From positions 1 through 64,000 of the forward strand of contig CADECY010000019.1 in assembly GCA_902825945.1 (NCBI GenBank): a stretch of 64,000 bases of DNA. The letters run 5' to 3'. This stretch comes from an uncultured Acidobacteriota bacterium (GTDB lineage Bacteria > Acidobacteriota > Terriglobia > Bryobacterales > Bryobacteraceae). Both the position numbers and the translations under genes were made by a program. This document shows positions 62,478 through 64,000 of this stretch, piece by piece; the first letter of the stretch is position 1, and each line of letters begins with the position of its first letter. The notes under the pieces were generated by a model. It worked only from the letters and a program-made list of their open reading frames with translations. It was not told where the DNA came from and did no database searches.

Positions 62478-63377
62478 ATGCAACTGAAGTCCCTCCCCCT
62501 CATCCTCCTCGCAACGCTGCCATCCCTGTCGCTTGCGGCGAATAAGGAGCACGAAGCGATCATGCGCGAGATCCAGGCACTCGCGACCGAGGTCCAGAAG
62601 CTCCAGAAGCTCGACGAGCGCGTACTCGAGCTCCGGCTGCTGATCCAGCAGACGCTCGAGATGGCCACCAAGGCGAACACGTCGGTCAGCGTTCTCGAGC
62701 GAGACATGAAGGACCGGTTGCGCGAACAGGAAAAGTCGCTCGTGGGTCCGGTGGCGACGCTCGGCACCAAACTCGAGACGATGACGGACGAGTTCCGCTA
62801 CGTCAAGGAAAACATGAACGAGGTGAACTCGCGCATCACCAAACTCCAAACACAGATCAAGGAAGTGGACGAAGCGGTGAAGACGCTGCCCACGCTGATG
62901 GCTCCGAAGCCCGTCGAACAGCCACCGGCCGCGCCTGCTCCGGCCGATAGCCCGAAGCCGCAGGGATCGGCGCTCGACCTGTTCGAGAATGCCCGCCGCG
63001 ACCACTTGGCCGGCCGGAACGAGCTCGCGATCCAGGGCTACAACGATATCATCAAGCACTACAAGACGTCGGACTACGCTTGCAGCGCCACCTACCATCT
63101 CGGCGAGATCCAGTTGCGCAAACAAGACCTCGAGAGGGCGCTCGGCCATTTCGACGACGTGCTGGAAAAGTTCGGCGACGATTGCGCCAAGCGGGCCGAC
63201 GCGATGTACATGAAGGCCAAGACGCTCGGCACGGGCGGACAGTCCACGGCGGCCGCCAAGGTCTATCGCGAGCTGAAGACGAGCTTTCCGCAGCGCGAGT
63301 GGATCGACAAAGCGAATGCCGGTTTGAAGGAACTGGGCTTCGCCACCTCATCGACACCGGCCCGGAAGAAGCGTTAG
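62478..63377 (+). CDS. cpoB: CpoB/YbgF Tol-Pal accessory protein
   Basis: 299 residues from ATG 62478. Signal peptide about 1-20 (LKSLPLILLATLPSLSLA). A long coiled coil over about 25-150 is followed by a Pro/Ala linker and TPR repeats (LDLFENARRDHLAGRNELAIQGYNDIIKHY; YHLGEIQLRKQDLERALGHFDDVLEKF). CpoB coordinates Tol function with peptidoglycan synthesis at the septum. Coiled coil about three times longer than in E. coli YbgF. It lies just after a terminator, with only GGAA as a weak ribosome site. Confidence 0.91.
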   Translation: MQLKSLPLILLATLPSLSLAANKEHEAIMREIQALATEVQKLQKLDERVLELRLLIQQTLEMATKANTSVSVLERDMKDRLREQEKSLVGPVATLGTKLETMTDEFRYVKENMNEVNSRITKLQTQIKEVDEAVKTLPTLMAPKPVEQPPAAPAPADSPKPQGSALDLFENARRDHLAGRNELAIQGYNDIIKHYKTSDYACSATYHLGEIQLRKQDLERALGHFDDVLEKFGDDCAKRADAMYMKAKTLGTGGQSTAAAKVYRELKTSFPQREWIDKANAGLKELGFATSSTPARKKR

Positions 63378-63381
63378 CACC

Positions 63382-64000
63382 ATGGAACTGGAGCGGGAGG
63401 CGCTTGATACCCATGCCGCGCTTGCCAAGCGGCTCGACTACCCGCTTCTGAAGCCCGAGCTTCCGGACGAGGAGGTTCACCAGGGCTGCGAACTCGCCGC
63501 CCGCCTTGGCATCGGCGCCGTGGTGGCGAGGCCGTGCGATCTCGATATCGTGGTGCGGGCACTGCGCGGGTCGGGCGTCGCGGTTGCTGCCGCGGCTGGA
63601 TTTCCGCACGGCAACTCGACCACCGCCGCAAAGGTCTACGAGACTCGCGACCTCGTTCGCCGGGGAGCGGTGGAGATCGACTTCGTCATCAACATCGGGA
63701 AACTGATCTCCCGGAATTTCACCTACCTCGAGACCGAGATCGTTCAGGTTTCCAAGGCCTGCCACGAAGGCGGCGCGATCCTCAAGGTGATCATCGAGAC
63801 GGCTTACCTCACCGAAGAACTCAAGCTGATCGCCTGCAAGATCGCCAAGCGGGCTGAAGCCGACTTCGTGTCGACCTCGACCGGGTTCGCGCCCAAGGGT
63901 TACTCGGCGGAGGACTTGAGCCTGATCGTCCAGAAGCTCAAGGGCCGGGCGAAGTTGAAGGCCGGGCATGGCATCCAGCGGCTGGATCAAGCCCTCGATG
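63382..64000 (+). CDS. deoC: DeoC-like aldolase (3' end outside window)
   Basis: 206 residues visible from ATG 63382, 4 nt after cpoB. TIM-barrel deoxyribose-phosphate aldolase family: AAGFPHGNSTTAAKVYE near 69-85, VEIDFVINIGKL near 96-107 with the catalytic Asp, ILKVIIETAYL near 134-144 with the Schiff-base Lys, and STSTGFAPKGYSAED near 162-176. The usual KASGGI(R) near the C-terminus reads KAGHGIQ. It would cleave 2-deoxyribose-5-phosphate to glyceraldehyde-3-phosphate and acetaldehyde, but the changed loop leaves room for a related aldolase. Confidence 0.88.
   Translation, partial: MELEREALDTHAALAKRLDYPLLKPELPDEEVHQGCELAARLGIGAVVARPCDLDIVVRALRGSGVAVAAAAGFPHGNSTTAAKVYETRDLVRRGAVEIDFVINIGKLISRNFTYLETEIVQVSKACHEGGAILKVIIETAYLTEELKLIACKIAKRAEADFVSTSTGFAPKGYSAEDLSLIVQKLKGRAKLKAGHGIQRLDQALD

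Noticed and set aside
61647..63149. 500-codon open frame antisense to pal and cpoB
   Set aside because: It crosses a terminator hairpin and two verified genes; composition is a shadow of their codon bias.

Overview
This is GC-rich chromosomal DNA from a Gram-negative bacterium, most probably an acidobacterium of the Bryobacterales/Solibacter type. That placement is an inference from gene content: an Oar-like TonB receptor, giant secreted beta-propeller/FN3 proteins, a DUF1501 protein beside a sialidase, a sulfatase and a ThuA protein with Tat-like signals, plus flagellar motor genes and a complete Tol-Pal operon. I saw no insertion sequence, phage, CRISPR array, tRNA or rRNA. Coding is dense and many adjacent genes overlap by ATGA or GTGA. 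Most long antisense frames are GC-rich shadows.

Layout. 1-9.6 kb, minus strand: a family of secreted propeller proteins (copy A cut by the window edge, a decayed copy B, full copy C) enclosing an Oar-type TonB receptor. 9.7-12.9 kb: argF-argH-argR and a small uncharacterised gene, behind a pair of ARG boxes. 12.9-27.7 kb: catabolic and housekeeping genes (DUF1501, sialidase, RidA/PyrD, hybrid kinase, ThuA, class II aldolase, sulfatase, Uma2, S9 peptidase, ABC-F, GntP permease). 27.7-33.5 kb: a 1910-residue secreted protein with six clear cysteine-paired DUF11 repeats. 33.6-42.3 kb: amidohydrolase; an ECF sigma factor with a cysteine-rich partner, an LssY-like protein and a PAP2 phosphatase; a pilin; an FAD oxidoreductase; a Gfo/Idh/MocA oxidoreductase. 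42.3-47 kb: a coiled-coil membrane protein, a sigma-54 activator with an altered GAFTGA loop plus a degenerate receiver, a glycosyltransferase and a sugar isomerase-like protein. 47.2-56.2 kb: a phosphoesterase, FlbD-MotA-MotB, a fasciclin protein, an M20 peptidase and a Wzz/BY-kinase. 56.4-64 kb: RecN, divergent from tolQ-tolR-tolA-tolB-pal-cpoB, then the start of a DeoC-like aldolase.

The most distinctive signals are regulatory. The TonB receptor promoter reads TTGCCT-17-TAGACT, and a perfect 15-bp palindrome fills almost the whole spacer; the tol promoter repeats this design with another palindrome. A textbook ARG box sits at argF, two genes upstream of argR. Many genes have a -10-like hexamer ending 6-9 nt before the start codon and no Shine-Dalgarno sequence, which suggests leaderless mRNAs; in four cases the preceding gene's TAG stop forms the first half of that hexamer. 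A strong terminator hairpin sits between pal and cpoB. The decayed propeller copy and a Uma2 fragment record local duplication and decay.
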